Assembly (NCBI GenBank): GCA_016714085.1
Contig: JADJNW010000001.1
Span: 558,001-622,000, forward strand
DNA: 64,000 bases
DNA from: Saprospiraceae bacterium
GTDB lineage: Bacteria > Bacteroidota > Bacteroidia > Chitinophagales > Saprospiraceae
Reading direction: 5' to 3'
This document shows positions 27,235 to 37,236 of this stretch, one piece after another. The notes under the pieces are model-generated. The model saw only the letters and a program-made list of their open reading frames with translations, was not told the DNA's origin and did not search any database. The position numbers and the translations under genes were made by a program. How positions within the stretch are numbered: the first letter of the stretch is position 1; the number at the start of each line of letters is the position of its first letter.

Positions 27235-28675
27235 AATTTTCCAGCAATGCATTGTTCACCGTGAAATTCTTCTTGAAGGAAGCGACCGAAGTATATTCAA
27301 AGTCTTTTTGATGAGCTTTCTTATATCTAAAGACGAATTGCGGCATCTGCCGACGCAATTGGAAGTAATATTCGTTGATTAATGTTGTATCCAATGGCAC
27401 AAACACATCGGGCGTAATGCCACCGCCGCCATACACTACGCGGCCGCCAGAAGTATAATATTGCGTAGAATCAAGGATTGCAACTTGTCCATCGCCTGAT
27501 AGCTCCCCGGATTCGTAGCGTTCTGTAAAGTCTTCTTCGTAATGCTCCCGATCGTCATAAGGTTTTTGAATGGATCTGCCGGAAGGCGTATAATATCTTG
27601 CCACCGTAAGCCGCAGCGCCGAACCATCGCGGAGATCGTATTGCTCTTGCACTAAGCCTTTGCCAAAGGAACGCCGCCCAATAATGTAAGCCCGATCATG
27701 ATCTTGCAGCGCCCCTGCCAGGATTTCACTTGCCGAAGCGGAGCCTTCATCAATCAAAACAGCGATATTGCGAACATCAAAAAAAGCACGGCCAGTGGTT
27801 TCGTATTCGCTGCGGTGCACCGAACGCCCCTCGGTATAAACCAAAAGCTTGTCTTTTTGCTTGAATAATTGACTGAGAATATTGGTGGCTTGCTGCAAAT
27901 AGCCGCCAGGGTTTTGGCGCAGGTCAATCACTAAATCTTTCATGCCATCTTTCTCCACCAGTTTTTCCAAGCCTTTCATAAACTCTTCATACGTATTAGC
28001 GCTGAAGCGATTGATCTTGATATAGCCGGTTTTATTGTCCAACATATAAGCTACATCCACACTATGTACAGGAATGGCATCTCGTTCCAATGTGAATTTG
28101 CGCACTTTTTGCTCGTTGCCGCGCAACACGCCAATCGTCACTTTTGAACCTTTTTCGCCACTCAGCAAATCAATGACACCACTTGAGCTAATACCGACAC
28201 CAGCAATTACAGAGTCTTTCGCCTGTATTACCTTGTCGCCGGCCAAAATACCAGCTGCTTCTGCAGGGCCGCCTGCTAATGGCGCAACGATCGTCACCGT
28301 ATCATCAATAATGATAAATTCTACGCCAATGCCATTAAAATTGCCTTCCAATTGTACGCTTACATCTTCCAGTTGCTCGGCAGTAAAATAGACCGAATGC
28401 GGATCTAATTGCTTCAAAATGCTGCTGATCGCTTCGTCCACCAGTTTGTCGCGGTCCACCTCATCCACATATTTGGCTTCGATGTAGCGCAGCAATTCTT
28501 CTATTTTGCCTTGCGTATTGGGCGATAAGGAATCCGAACTTTGAATATCAACAACTCTCGGCGCTTCCGATTGAAGGCGCATACCGACGATCATGCCCAC
28601 CACCAATACCGTTGCGAAAAGCAAAGGCAACCAGATATTCAATTTACTTGTCCAATTCTGATGTTCTTGACGCAT
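27188..28675 (-). CDS. S41 C-terminal processing peptidase (CtpA type)
   Basis: 495 residues from the ATG at 28675 (MRQEHQNWTSKLN), which places the membrane helix (LPLLFATVLVVGMIVGM) at the N-terminus. A leader from 28753 seems too long. A PDZ domain (TVTIVAPLAGGPAEAAGILAGDKVI) precedes the protease domain with the catalytic Ser in GSASASEILAG and Lys in GRRSFGKGLVQ. Periplasmic processing or quality control of envelope proteins is expected. The gene overlaps the end of the HU-SPOR gene tail to tail. Confidence 0.9.
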   Translation of the reverse strand: MRQEHQNWTSKLNIWLPLLFATVLVVGMIVGMRLQSEAPRVVDIQSSDSLSPNTQGKIEELLRYIEAKYVDEVDRDKLVDEAISSILKQLDPHSVYFTAEQLEDVSVQLEGNFNGIGVEFIIIDDTVTIVAPLAGGPAEAAGILAGDKVIQAKDSVIAGVGISSSGVIDLLSGEKGSKVTIGVLRGNEQKVRKFTLERDAIPVHSVDVAYMLDNKTGYIKINRFSANTYEEFMKGLEKLVEKDGMKDLVIDLRQNPGGYLQQATNILSQLFKQKDKLLVYTEGRSVHRSEYETTGRAFFDVRNIAVLIDEGSASASEILAGALQDHDRAYIIGRRSFGKGLVQEQYDLRDGSALRLTVARYYTPSGRSIQKPYDDREHYEEDFTERYESGELSGDGQVAILDSTQYYTSGGRVVYGGGGITPDVFVPLDTTLINEYYFQLRRQMPQFVFRYKKAHQKDFEYTSVASFKKNFTVNNALLENFIEYAADKPFVRPRV

Positions 28676-28903
28676 ATTTAATGACTTGAGATATAGTGAT
28701 TTTAATCGAGTGATTTTTCCTGCAATACGTCCTAACAATACAAAAGTAAGCAAATAAATGTTGTTGGGGCAAGACTTTTTCTACGTAAGTTCAACGAGAG
28801 GGTAGCCGCTTTTTTTAAAAATAAAACATCGATAAAAATAAAATATTTTAGCAGCATAAATATTTGTTGAATTTGTAATTTTTTGGATGACTTGGGTTCT
28901 TTT

Positions 28904-28935
28904 TTTGAAAAAAGAGAAATAAAATGATAAATTTG
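28904..28935 (+). promoter_or_regulatory. Promoter of the Lrp-family gene
   Basis: TTTG at 28904-28907, a 20-base spacer and TAAATTTG at 28928-28935: a full match to the Bacteroidota sigma-A consensus, 28 bases before the start codon. Confidence 0.75.
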
Positions 28936-28963
28936 TTTAATAGCTGTTAATGATACTCGAATT

Positions 28964-29458
28964 ATGGAAAAAACTTTTGAATTAGATGAATTAGATAAGC
29001 AGATTCTCTCTATGCTGATGCGCAATGCGAAAAAGCCTTATACCGAGATTGCGAAAGAATTGTATGTGTCGGGGGGCACGATTCATGTGCGCATGAAAAA
29101 GCTGGAAGAAGCGGGCATTGTGAAAGGGTATAATCTGGACGTGGATTATGGCTTGTTGGGGTATGATATCAGCGCTTTTTTGGGAATCTACCTGGACAAA
29201 AGTTCCCTCTACGATGATGTGGCAAAGGATTTGGAAAAAATCCCTGAAATTGTAGAAGCCTATTATACCACAGGCATTTATAGCATTTTCGCTAAAATTA
29301 TTTGCCGTGATACCGATCACCTGCGGGCTGTATTGCACGATAAAATCCAGAAAATAACAGGCATTCAGCGCACCGAAACCTTTATTTCATTAGATGCCAG
29401 CATCAATCGCCCGATTGATATTGTGAGAGCGGAAGGCGTGGAGAAGGAGACTTGGTGA
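28964..29458 (+). CDS. Lrp/AsnC-family transcriptional regulator
   Basis: 164 residues. N-terminal helix-turn-helix (LDKQILSMLMRNAKKPYTEIAKELYVSGGTIHVRMKKLEEAGIV) and C-terminal RAM effector domain (YYTTGIYSIFAKIICRD). Lrp-family proteins form dimers and octamers and respond to amino acids or related ligands. It is one of the short-linker Bacteroidota type. Its last codons (VEKETW) are written in GGAGAAGGAGACTTGG phrase DNA that continues past the stop. Confidence 0.9.
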   Translation: MEKTFELDELDKQILSMLMRNAKKPYTEIAKELYVSGGTIHVRMKKLEEAGIVKGYNLDVDYGLLGYDISAFLGIYLDKSSLYDDVAKDLEKIPEIVEAYYTTGIYSIFAKIICRDTDHLRAVLHDKIQKITGIQRTETFISLDASINRPIDIVRAEGVEKETW

Positions 29459-29500
29459 AATGGAGACCGGGAGACTTGGAGAGAAGGAGACTTAGGGCGG
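29440..29500 (+). repeat. Phrase repeat overlapping the Lrp stop codon
   Basis: Variants of GGAGACTTGG begin inside the last six codons of the Lrp gene and continue about 40 bases beyond its stop. It shares an exact 18-base phrase with 20442-20501 (inverted). Confidence 0.65.
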
Positions 29501-29534
29501 TGCAGAATGATCAATTTACAATTGTCGATAAAGA

Positions 29535-29577
29535 ATACAAAAGGCGCTTTCCAGGAGTTGGAAGACGCCTTTTGTAT
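29535..29577. terminator. Bidirectional terminator between Lrp gene and rpoD
   Basis: ATACAAAAGGCG and CGCCTTTTGTAT form a perfect 12-bp stem, extended by TTTCC/GGAAG around AGGAGTT. Symmetric A and T runs suit both convergent genes. Confidence 0.8.
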
Positions 29578-29653
29578 TTCAAGTTAGAATAACATTTTAA
29601 TTATCAATGTTTTGCCAGATAATCAATGATCAATTTTAAATGATCAATAATTT

Positions 29654-30523
29654 TTAAGCCCCCAAATAATGCTTGAGTAATTTGCTCCGATTGGCGGAGC
29701 GCAACTTATTGATAGCCTTATCTTTGATCTGGCGTACACGCTCGCGGGTAAGCCCAAACTTTTCGCCAATATCTTCCAAAGACATCGGATGTTCTACTCC
29801 AATACCGAAGTACAATTTAATCACGTCGCATTGGCGGTCGGTCAGCGTACTCAATGAGCGCTCGATTTCGCGGCGCAGCGATTCGTTGTATTCCAATTCC
29901 TGATCGGTGCCTGGCGTACCGCCATTTTCCAGCACATCCAGCAAAGAATTATCTTCACCTTCCACAAAAGGTGCATCCATCGACACGTGTCGAGCTGCCA
30001 CACCCAGCGTGGTTTCTACTTCTTCGGTCGGGATTTCCAGAATTTCTGCTAATTCCTCTGGTGAGGGTTCGCGCTCGTATTCTTGTTCCAGTTCGGAAAA
30101 AGCTTTGTTAATCTTGTTCAAAGAGCCCACTTTGTTGAGCGGAAGGCGCACAATACGCGATTGTTCTGCCAAAGCTTGCAGGATAGATTGGCGAATCCAC
30201 CATACAGCATAAGAAATAAATTTAAACCCGCGCGTTTCGTCAAATCTTTGCGCAGCCTTAATCAAGCCGAGGTTGCCTTCATTGATGAGGTCACTAAGCG
30301 AAAGTCCTTGATTTTGGTACTGTTTGGCGACTGATACGACAAATCGTAAGTTGGCTTTGGTCAATTTTTCCAGAGCTACCTGGTCGCCTTGCTTGATGCG
30401 TTTTGCCAGTTCTACTTCTTCTTCCGGCGTCAACAAATCCACTTTACCAATTTCCTGCAAATACTTTTCCAGCGATTGGCTCTCTCGATTCGTGATCGAC
30501 TTAGTGATCTTGAGTTGTCTCAT
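29654..30523 (-). CDS. rpoD: Primary sigma factor RpoD
   Basis: 289 residues from MRQLKITKSITNRES at 30523, the usual Bacteroidota start; an ATG at 30562 adds an unrelated leader. Region 1.1 is absent. Region 1.2 (SLEKYLQEIGKVDLLTPEEE), region 2 (NLRFVVSVAKQYQNQGLSLSDLINEGNLGLIKAAQRFD, YAVWWIRQSILQAL), region 3, and region 4 (MSLEDIGEKFGLTRERVRQIKDKAINKL) are complete. It directs RNA polymerase to the TTTG / TAnnTTTG promoters seen in this window. Short length and missing region 1.1 are normal for this phylum. Confidence 0.95.
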   Translation of the reverse strand: MRQLKITKSITNRESQSLEKYLQEIGKVDLLTPEEEVELAKRIKQGDQVALEKLTKANLRFVVSVAKQYQNQGLSLSDLINEGNLGLIKAAQRFDETRGFKFISYAVWWIRQSILQALAEQSRIVRLPLNKVGSLNKINKAFSELEQEYEREPSPEELAEILEIPTEEVETTLGVAARHVSMDAPFVEGEDNSLLDVLENGGTPGTDQELEYNESLRREIERSLSTLTDRQCDVIKLYFGIGVEHPMSLEDIGEKFGLTRERVRQIKDKAINKLRSANRSKLLKHYLGA

Positions 30524-31028
30524 GCACTTAGAATCTTTTAATAGTTTACAATGGTGAAACAATGTTGTTCAAAAAGAAGGTCAGCGGGCAGGATATGGAA
30601 TGGGATTTCAAATCTGTGATACGGTCACTGTCAGTAATAACGATACAATGTCTTCTCATGTAGCTTTGCGTTATCTTGGAATATGTCATCAAACCCTATA
30701 GCTGTTTCTTATCAGGACACAAAATTAACCCAATTCCTGGTTTATGTCAAGTATAAATGCATTATATTCGTTCAGCATTCCTGCCAACAATATTAGACTG
30801 CAAATAGTTGACCTGGTCACACCCTGAAAACTTGCAAAAGTCATTTTTTTATTTTTTATTGCGGTGGCGCAAATATGTATCGACAAACAGTGTAAGGTAT
30901 TTGGGCAAGCTGTCCAAATAAATTGATTGTCAGGTTTTAAAAAAGACAAATATTTACATATTTTTTCCGCCGGATCTTTATTCTTCATTTTTATAAAATA
31001 ACAGAACTTAAACCAACAAAAAAATTGC
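30524..31028. other. Intergenic region, about 500 bp
   Basis: Divergent region between rpoD and the START-like gene. It contains one hairpin with 7-bp arms TATTTGG / CCAAATA at 30898-30920. A 105-codon open frame on the minus strand here has no protein-like features. No confident promoter found. Confidence 0.5.
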
Positions 31029-31409
31029 ATGGAAAGAGCCAAAGTAACGATGGAGTTTTTATTCCGGGCTTCTCCTACTATTTTATATCAATTTCTTACC
31101 ACGCCTTCCTGTCTCATTCGCTGGTTTTGCGATGGCGTTGATATTCAGGGAGATAGCTATATTTTTATATGGAATGGTACCGCCCAAATAGCCGATCTCG
31201 TTGATGACATCGAAGAAGAACGCCTCCGCTTCCTTTGGGAAGATGCTGAGTACGATAACGAGTACCTCGAATTCAGGATTTCTACTTCACCGGTTACCGA
31301 TGAAACGATCCTGGAAATCATCGATTTTTGCGATGCCGATGAAATTGAAGACCAAAAACAGCTTTGGAAAACCCAAATCGAGCGCCTTCGTCAGGAAACT
31401 GGAGGCTAA
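31029..31409 (+). CDS. START-like (SRPBCC-fold) protein
   Basis: 126 residues, the size of the Bacteroidota START-like domain family. It begins MERAKVTMEFLFRASPTILYQFLTTPSCLIRWFCDGVDI and has the long acidic strand-helix part (DDIEEERLRFLWEDAEYDNEYLEF). It belongs to the helix-grip superfamily, which binds hydrophobic ligands; the ligand is unknown. Cytosolic, single gene. Confidence 0.85.
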   Translation: MERAKVTMEFLFRASPTILYQFLTTPSCLIRWFCDGVDIQGDSYIFIWNGTAQIADLVDDIEEERLRFLWEDAEYDNEYLEFRISTSPVTDETILEIIDFCDADEIEDQKQLWKTQIERLRQETGG

Positions 31410-31419
31410 TTACTTCATT

Positions 31420-31791
31420 TTAAGCATTTTCAACCAATGACCAAATGATAAAACCAAGGCCTGCCACCGCAAACAAACCTGCCATAAATCCGATCAATCC
31501 TGGCAAAATGCCAATTGCAGTAATCAATCCCAGCCCAAGCCCGGCCAATAATAGCAAGACGCCCAGCCTGAAATTGCCATCATCCCACAGTTCGGTGGGT
31601 GCGGCTTTGCGACGCTGCGCTTTGCGTTCCAGTTTTTTGCTGAATTTAGCCAAGTGTTTTTCGATGCGCTCATGTCTGGCATTTTTTAATGCAGATTCTT
31701 GTGGCTTGATCGGTGCAACCACTGCATAAGTTGGAGTGACAGTCAATGAACTCAGGCATAGTAAGGCAATCAAGGTGATAAAAGCTTTCAT
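31420..31791 (-). CDS. Small secreted/membrane protein with hydrophobic C-terminus
   Basis: 123 residues. Signal peptide (MKAFITLIALLCLSSLTVTPTYA), a basic amphipathic segment (ERIEKHLAKFSKKLERKAQRRK), then two hydrophobic helices (LGVLLLLAGLGLGLITAIGI and LIGFMAGLFAVAGLGFIIW). This layout is common in Bacteroidota small membrane proteins of unknown function. It converges on the START-like gene with 10 bases between stops. Confidence 0.65.
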   Translation of the reverse strand: MKAFITLIALLCLSSLTVTPTYAVVAPIKPQESALKNARHERIEKHLAKFSKKLERKAQRRKAAPTELWDDGNFRLGVLLLLAGLGLGLITAIGILPGLIGFMAGLFAVAGLGFIIWSLVENA

Positions 31792-32004
31792 GATGTAGTA
31801 TTGTATTTGGTTTGAAATAGCATATTTTCAATCAAAATGTTATTTATTTATCTTGTTTTTCAACAAAAATGTAAAATTGCGATGTACTTTGTTTTACTTT
31901 TAGATGCAATTCGATAGCGGATTCCCTTATTTCTAAGTAAAAATAAAAATATTTATCAAGAGTAAATTCCTTATAGTCAACAAATTAAAAATCAGCGGTA
32001 CAGA

Positions 32005-34724
32005 ATGACGATTTATTTTGGATTGGGATTGGATGATGTGGTTTTTCCGAAACCAAAGCAAACGACTGGAGCGCAACACTATCTCGGTCCTCAGGGAATT
32101 TTATATACTTTGGAATCGCATTTGGGCTTGATCGGGCATCCACCTGAGAATGAATATCTGCGGATTGAGCAGTATCGACAGGCATTGCAGGCGTATTTGC
32201 AAAAACAGCCGGACGTTTTTTCAGAACTTCTTTTGAAGCCGACCAGTTTGCTACGGCTGCTGAATTGCTTTCGCGGCGCGATGAATTGTTGCTCGCTGGT
32301 TGGGATTTTGCTAAGAATAGTGAACTTCCCTTGCGTTTGCAATGTCTTGCAGAATTGGAATCCTTGTTCGATGGTAATAACCGTAAGCTTTCCGCCGGAT
32401 ATGCCGATCGTTTTATGTCGGTTTTACAAAAAATAGAAACGCGTTATCAGCCATTTTCCGAGATTTATATAAATGAACCTTTTGATCTGTTACCTGCTCA
32501 TTTTCAACGACTATTCCAAAAAATAGAAAGTTTGGGTGCAAGATTGCATCAATTGACGATATCCGAACCAACAGGCGAGAGCGATTTGGCGATTTTTCAA
32601 AAAAGCTTGATACCTGTGGCAGGTTTTGAAAACGCGCCACAGATAAAGTCAAAATTAAAAGGCGATGGTTCCCTGCTGCTCTTGCGTGGCAAGCGTGAAG
32701 TTGATCTGGCTGCTTTTGTAGCAAAATTAGTACGACGCAATGCCACTTTCCGCCCTTTGTGCCTGATTCCTGATAAGCATCGTTCTCTTGATCAAGCATT
32801 GGTGCAGGAAGGCTTGCCAAGTATGGGGATTCCCTCTGCATCGCTGGCGCGGCCGACCTTGCAGGTGCTGAAATTGGTCACCGTTTTCCTTTGGAATCCA
32901 ATTGATCCTTTTAAAATCATGGAATTTGTGTCGCTGGCGATCAAACCTTTGGAAGACGACCTGTCCAATCGAATCGCGGTGCAAATGGCGCAAATACCTG
33001 GCATCAATAGTGATAGCTGGTTCGCAATGACGGCGCGATATTTTGAGGACATAGAGCGAAGAGCTGCGACCGATTCTTCGATTGATGTGAATGAAATTCG
33101 CTTCCAATATCGGTTTTGGTTTGAACGGCGGCGCTACGATATTTCAAAAACCGTTCCAAAGGAAGATATTATACAAATTTTTACTTATTTGTATCGTTGG
33201 GCACGTCAGCAATTTGAAGATAGTAGCAATAAAAATAATTCTTTGCTGGTGCTGAGCGAACAAGCCAAGCGCATCGCCGATTTGCTCGAAGCCTTGCCGG
33301 AAACGCAATTGAGTAATCTTGAACTGGAACGAATTGTGCGCACGATTTATGAACCTGCTCCTGTCAGTTTTCAAGAACAAGAACTTGATTTTCTGCCTTA
33401 TATACATACATCAAATACTATAATTGATAATACGGAAACGCTGTTATGGTTCAATTTTAGCGAGAGCGAACCCGTCCATTTTTTTTCAAAATGGTACCAT
33501 TCGGAGCGAAATTACCTGGAAAAATTGAGTATTCGTTTGCGTACACCTGAAGATGAAAACGCTTTGCTGATCTGGCAGCGCCGCCAGCCTGTATGGCGCA
33601 CTCGAAAACGATTGATATTGGTGATGCCTCAAATGATCGATGGCAAAGAAGTGAACCCGCATCCGTTGTTTGGCAATCTGGAAGCGACTTTTGATAATCT
33701 GGAGAATATTACATTAGATATTGATAATGAATCGGATAAAAATATTTTTTATTCTTTATTTGACCTGCCTCGTAAAACGATTTTGCCTCATCGTCGTTTG
33801 GGTGCGCCGCGTCCATTCCTGCATATCCGCGCCGCGGAGCGCTTGGGCCAGCGCGAAGAAGAAACTTTCAGTAGCCTGGAAGCTTTATTTTATTATCCTT
33901 ATCAATGGATTTTCCGACATAAAATTAAATTAAGTAAATCTTCTATACTTAGTATCGTCAAAGACAACACTTTGATGGGCAATCTTGCGCATCGTTTTTT
34001 CGAGCAATTATTTCAGCAGGATATTCAAAAATTGAATAAAGCAGAATTGGAGCGTTGGATCGACACCGAAGCGGATCGCTTGCTGGGGCGCGAAGGCGCG
34101 GTATTGCTGATGTATGGGCGCGAACCGGAGCGAATTGCTTTTGTTAAAAAAGTAAAATTTGCGGCTTGGAGTTTGCTGGATTTGATGCGAAATAATGGTT
34201 GGAAAGTATTGCAAACCGAAAAAACACTCGAAGGTAAATTTTTAAATCTTCAGATCAACGGCCGCGCGGATTTGGTGCTGGAAAAAGATGGCGAATTGGC
34301 AGTGATTGATTTGAAATGGCGCGGCGCAAAGCGTCGGGAAGAGACCATTCGAAATGAAGAAGACTTGCAATTGGTTTTATATTCAAAATTGCTTACAGAT
34401 GATCATACTTGGGCGCACACCGCTTATTTTGTAATGGAAAATGGCAAGTTGATTGCTCGCAATAATGAAGCTTTTCGGGAGGTAAATAGCGTTGCTCCTG
34501 GCAATGATTTGGTGGAAGTACACGAACGTATTCTTGATAAAATGCAAGCGACTTACCAATGGCGGATGCAGCAAATCCAGGAAGGGAAGGTAGAAATTCG
34601 CTGTAAGCAAACTCAATTTTTATTAGAAGAAGCTTATGGTGGAGAGTTATTGCAAGTACTGGAAATGAAAAATGAGGATGCTCCTTTTGATGATTATCGG
34701 ACGTTGATAAATTTGATTGATTAG
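32005..34724 (+). CDS. AddB/RexB-like PD-(D/E)XK exonuclease (frameshifted)
   Basis: About 906 residues once one T is added to the T6 run at about 32216-32221, which joins KQPDVF to FRTSFEADQFATAAELLSRRDELLLAG. The N-terminal and central parts resemble the inactivated helicase-like portion of AddB. The C-terminal nuclease domain shows GNLAHRFFEQLF, then GRADLVLEKDGELAVIDLKW, the D-(x)n-E/D-x-K core, and QLVLYSKLL. Such proteins pair with an AddA-like helicase in double-strand break repair. No AddA gene is in the window. Other superfamily PD-(D/E)XK exonucleases are the alternative. Confidence 0.75.
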
Positions 34725-34727
34725 TTT

Positions 34728-34766
34728 GATAATAGGGTGATTACTACTCAAAATCACCCTATTATC
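34728..34766. terminator. Perfect 15-bp hairpin after the AddB-like gene
   Basis: GATAATAGGGTGATT and AATCACCCTATTATC pair perfectly around ACTACTCAA, four bases after the stop at 34724. The G-rich arm follows the stop codon as in the phrase-repeat elements. It serves as a shared terminator for two convergent genes, without a long T-tract. Confidence 0.6.
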
Positions 34767-34786
34767 CTATCTTCTCATCTCCTCTT

Positions 34787-35149
34787 TTACCCAATCACTG
34801 CCTTGTCACGCGCTACGTACTTGGCATACAGGAGTGAAGCACCAGCCAGCATTGTGTCTTTCAGTAGTTGTCCCACCGAATTTTGGTCGCCACTTATTGC
34901 ACCATTTAGATGAACCGCGAGGACAAAAATGATGAGCAAAAGCGCGAGTAAAATGGAAGCAAGTTTGTCATATTTGCCAATAAGCATACTTACGGATGCT
35001 GCCAATAGTCCAATCCCCGCGATATAAACCAAGATGGAACTATTGAAAGCCATGCCTTTCATGGCTTCCGCATTCATAAAGTGGAAAAGGCCAAATATGG
35101 CAAATGGAATAGCAAACAAATACTTTCCTAGGTTTAGTACGGCGTTCAT
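34787..35149 (-). CDS. DoxX-family membrane protein
   Basis: 120 residues with four hydrophobic helices, opening LGKYLFAIPFAIFGLFHFMNAEAM and ending LKDTMLAGASLLYAKYVARD, the DoxX/SURF4-like pattern. Family members are inner-membrane proteins linked to quinone or redox stress; the exact role is unknown. Single gene. Confidence 0.8.
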   Translation of the reverse strand: MNAVLNLGKYLFAIPFAIFGLFHFMNAEAMKGMAFNSSILVYIAGIGLLAASVSMLIGKYDKLASILLALLLIIFVLAVHLNGAISGDQNSVGQLLKDTMLAGASLLYAKYVARDKAVIG

Positions 35150-35318
35150 AATTGTATGATTTTAAGTGTTTAAACATTATTTATGTAAATGTAAGTTTTT
35201 TCTTATTATTTTGAAATTTTAATTTAGAAATTATTTATAAATCAGATAAAAAAGTACTTCTAATTTTAGAATGCCACATAAAATTCTTTTTCCGGAAATG
35301 CTTTTCAATAGCCCTTGC

Positions 35319-35359
35319 AAAAAATAAGAGTAACATCCAATCAGGATATTACTCTTATT
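35319..35359 (-). terminator. Terminator of the M28 peptidase gene
   Basis: On the minus strand, AATAAGAGTAATATCC and GGATGTTACTCTTATT pair over 16 positions (one G-U) and are followed by a T-run. It lies about 45 bases past the peptidase stop. Confidence 0.75.
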
Positions 35360-35402
35360 ATAATAACTATAAAGTTCTGCAAACCAGAATCTTGCGACTA
35401 AT

Positions 35403-36995
35403 TTATCTTCTTGAACCAGTCGTTGTATTGGTATTTGGTTCAATTTCTAATTTCTTGCGAGGCAATTTTTCATCGCGCTGCGAAGTATGCCACACAAAAG
35501 AAGCGATAATTGTAGCAGCCTGCTTGAGGTCATCGGCTACCAGGTGATCCCAGTTGTCCATGTTAGAGTGATGTGTACGAGCAGAGTAAGCGATTGGATC
35601 CTGAATAAACTGGAATCCGGGGATGCCTGCTCCATCAAATGCCACGTGATCGGTGCTACCTGTATTGCTAATGGTAAGCGTAGTCGCATCCAAATCCTTG
35701 AACGCATCCAGCCATTCTCTGAAAATGGGCGCTACGTCAGCATTGCCTTGCATATACACACCGCGGATTCTGCCGGTACCGTTGTCCATATTATAATATG
35801 CCGAAACTTTGCTTTGATCTGGCTTCACACCTGTAAGCGTGCGTCCGTCCATTTCTGCAAAATGCTTGGCTACATAATCGCGCGAACCCAATAGACCTTG
35901 CTCTTCACCTGTCCACAAGGCGATACGCAAAGTACGACGAGGTTTCACGCCTGTTTCCTTGATGGTTTCGAGTAGAATGCGTGCTGCTTCTACCATTGCT
36001 GATGAGCCAGCAGCGTTATCTGTTGCGCCGGTGCCGGGATGCCAGGAGTCAAAATGCGCACCAAACATCACTACTTCGTCTTTCAAATCCGTACCCGGAA
36101 TTTCAGCAATAATATTGCGTTCCATGCTCTTGTCAGGATTGTAATATGCAGCATCCAGATTCATGGTCAATTTCACAGGAACATTTTTCTTCAACAGACG
36201 GAAAATACGGTTGTAATGTTCTACGCTCATAGTGACTTGAGGAACAACCTCTTGATTGTCATCGCGTACATTGCCACCAGCAGCTGAACGCGCGCTTGTG
36301 CCTGCGAATACCGTTCCTAAATCACCTTTGAAGCCACGGTCAATAATAGCGTGCGGCTTTTCTTCGTACAATAATGTCCATAAGGCATTACTAAAGTCAC
36401 GATTGCTCTGAAAATTACTTCCAAAACGTCCACTTCCTCTGCTGGTTCCTGCATTCGCCATTCTCAGTAAATCTTCAGCATCGTTGCGCTGAGCAGGCGC
36501 TTCGAACCACTCCTGAACTACGCGCACGGTATCCAGTAACACGAATTTACCTTTCAGTTTTCCCTTATATGCCTCCAGTTGCTCCACTGTGCCGGCGTCC
36601 AAATAAATCACATCGCCTGTCACCTCGCCCTTGGTAGGAGAAGACCACGCTTTAGGATACGCGATCACCGGGAAATAGCTGGAGCCAACCGCGTGCATTT
36701 CAAAATGCTTGAGTTCCCAGCCGCGGCCGAAAGGGCCCCAATCTTCGGTGTGTACATTCGCCATTCCCATATCCTTGAGGTATTTTACTGCCCATTCGGT
36801 TGCTTTGTCGATTTGCGGAGAGCCAGTCAGGCGCGGGCCATATACATCGGTCATCAAGCTCGCGGTTTCCATTACTTTGCTTTGTTCCAGGCCGTGCTTG
36901 CGTATTGCTTTGTTGATGTCGGCATCAACTTTTTCTTGTGCAAATGCTTGAAAAGCAAGGCACAGGATGATTGCAACTAGTGAAGAGACTTTCAT
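35403..36995 (-). CDS. Secreted M28 aminopeptidase with PA domain
   Basis: 530 residues with signal peptide (MKVSSLVAIILCLAFQAFAQ). A PA-like insert spans roughly residues 100-260. The M28 zinc ligands are visible: H and D in GAHFDSWHPGTGATDNAAG, the Glu pair in LWTGEEQGLLGS, D in YYNMDNGTGRI, and the final His in THHSNMDNWDHL. Related carboxypeptidase Q-like enzymes release N-terminal or dipeptide residues outside the cell. Likely periplasmic or extracellular nutrient peptidase. Arg-rich C-terminus with no Por tail. Confidence 0.9.
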   Translation of the reverse strand: MKVSSLVAIILCLAFQAFAQEKVDADINKAIRKHGLEQSKVMETASLMTDVYGPRLTGSPQIDKATEWAVKYLKDMGMANVHTEDWGPFGRGWELKHFEMHAVGSSYFPVIAYPKAWSSPTKGEVTGDVIYLDAGTVEQLEAYKGKLKGKFVLLDTVRVVQEWFEAPAQRNDAEDLLRMANAGTSRGSGRFGSNFQSNRDFSNALWTLLYEEKPHAIIDRGFKGDLGTVFAGTSARSAAGGNVRDDNQEVVPQVTMSVEHYNRIFRLLKKNVPVKLTMNLDAAYYNPDKSMERNIIAEIPGTDLKDEVVMFGAHFDSWHPGTGATDNAAGSSAMVEAARILLETIKETGVKPRRTLRIALWTGEEQGLLGSRDYVAKHFAEMDGRTLTGVKPDQSKVSAYYNMDNGTGRIRGVYMQGNADVAPIFREWLDAFKDLDATTLTISNTGSTDHVAFDGAGIPGFQFIQDPIAYSARTHHSNMDNWDHLVADDLKQAATIIASFVWHTSQRDEKLPRKKLEIEPNTNTTTGSRR

Positions 36996-37047
36996 TATCG
37001 AGTGTTTTTGTTAAATAAATAGACAATTTTTAAATGTACTGTTTAGA

Positions 37048-37075
37048 CAAAGGTATATGTAAAAATAATCCAAAA
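37048..37075 (-). promoter_or_regulatory. Promoter of the M28 peptidase gene
   Basis: Minus-strand TACCTTTG (37048-37055) matches the -7 consensus. TTTTG lies about 16 bases upstream as a short-spaced -33 box. It is about 55 bases before the start codon. Confidence 0.5.
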
Positions 37076-37168
37076 TGGCTTAAAAAAGCATAGATCACTC
37101 TCAAAATGCAGTTTTTGCAAAAGAAAATTTGAAATGAAGTCAATTATTAAAAGATTTAAGTGCAGAAA

Positions 37169-37199
37169 TTTCATTTTATTAATAATCTACTTAGATTTG
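37169..37199 (+). promoter_or_regulatory. Promoter of the Ktr operon
   Basis: TTTC at 37169-37172, a 19-base spacer and TAGATTTG at 37192-37199. Transcription from it would start near 37206, which rules out the TTG at 37201 as start codon and favours the GTG at 37237. Confidence 0.6.
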
Positions 37200-37236
37200 T
37201 TTGTCATTTGTATTTGAATATCAGAGGGTCAGAGCC

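Noticed and set aside
30725..31042. 105-codon minus-strand ORF upstream of the START-like gene
   Set aside because: Composition is not protein-like, it overlaps the start of a well-supported gene, and no family resemblance is seen.
37201..37236. TTG start of ktrB at 37201
   Set aside because: It lies two bases after a consensus -7 box, so it would be upstream of or at the transcript start.
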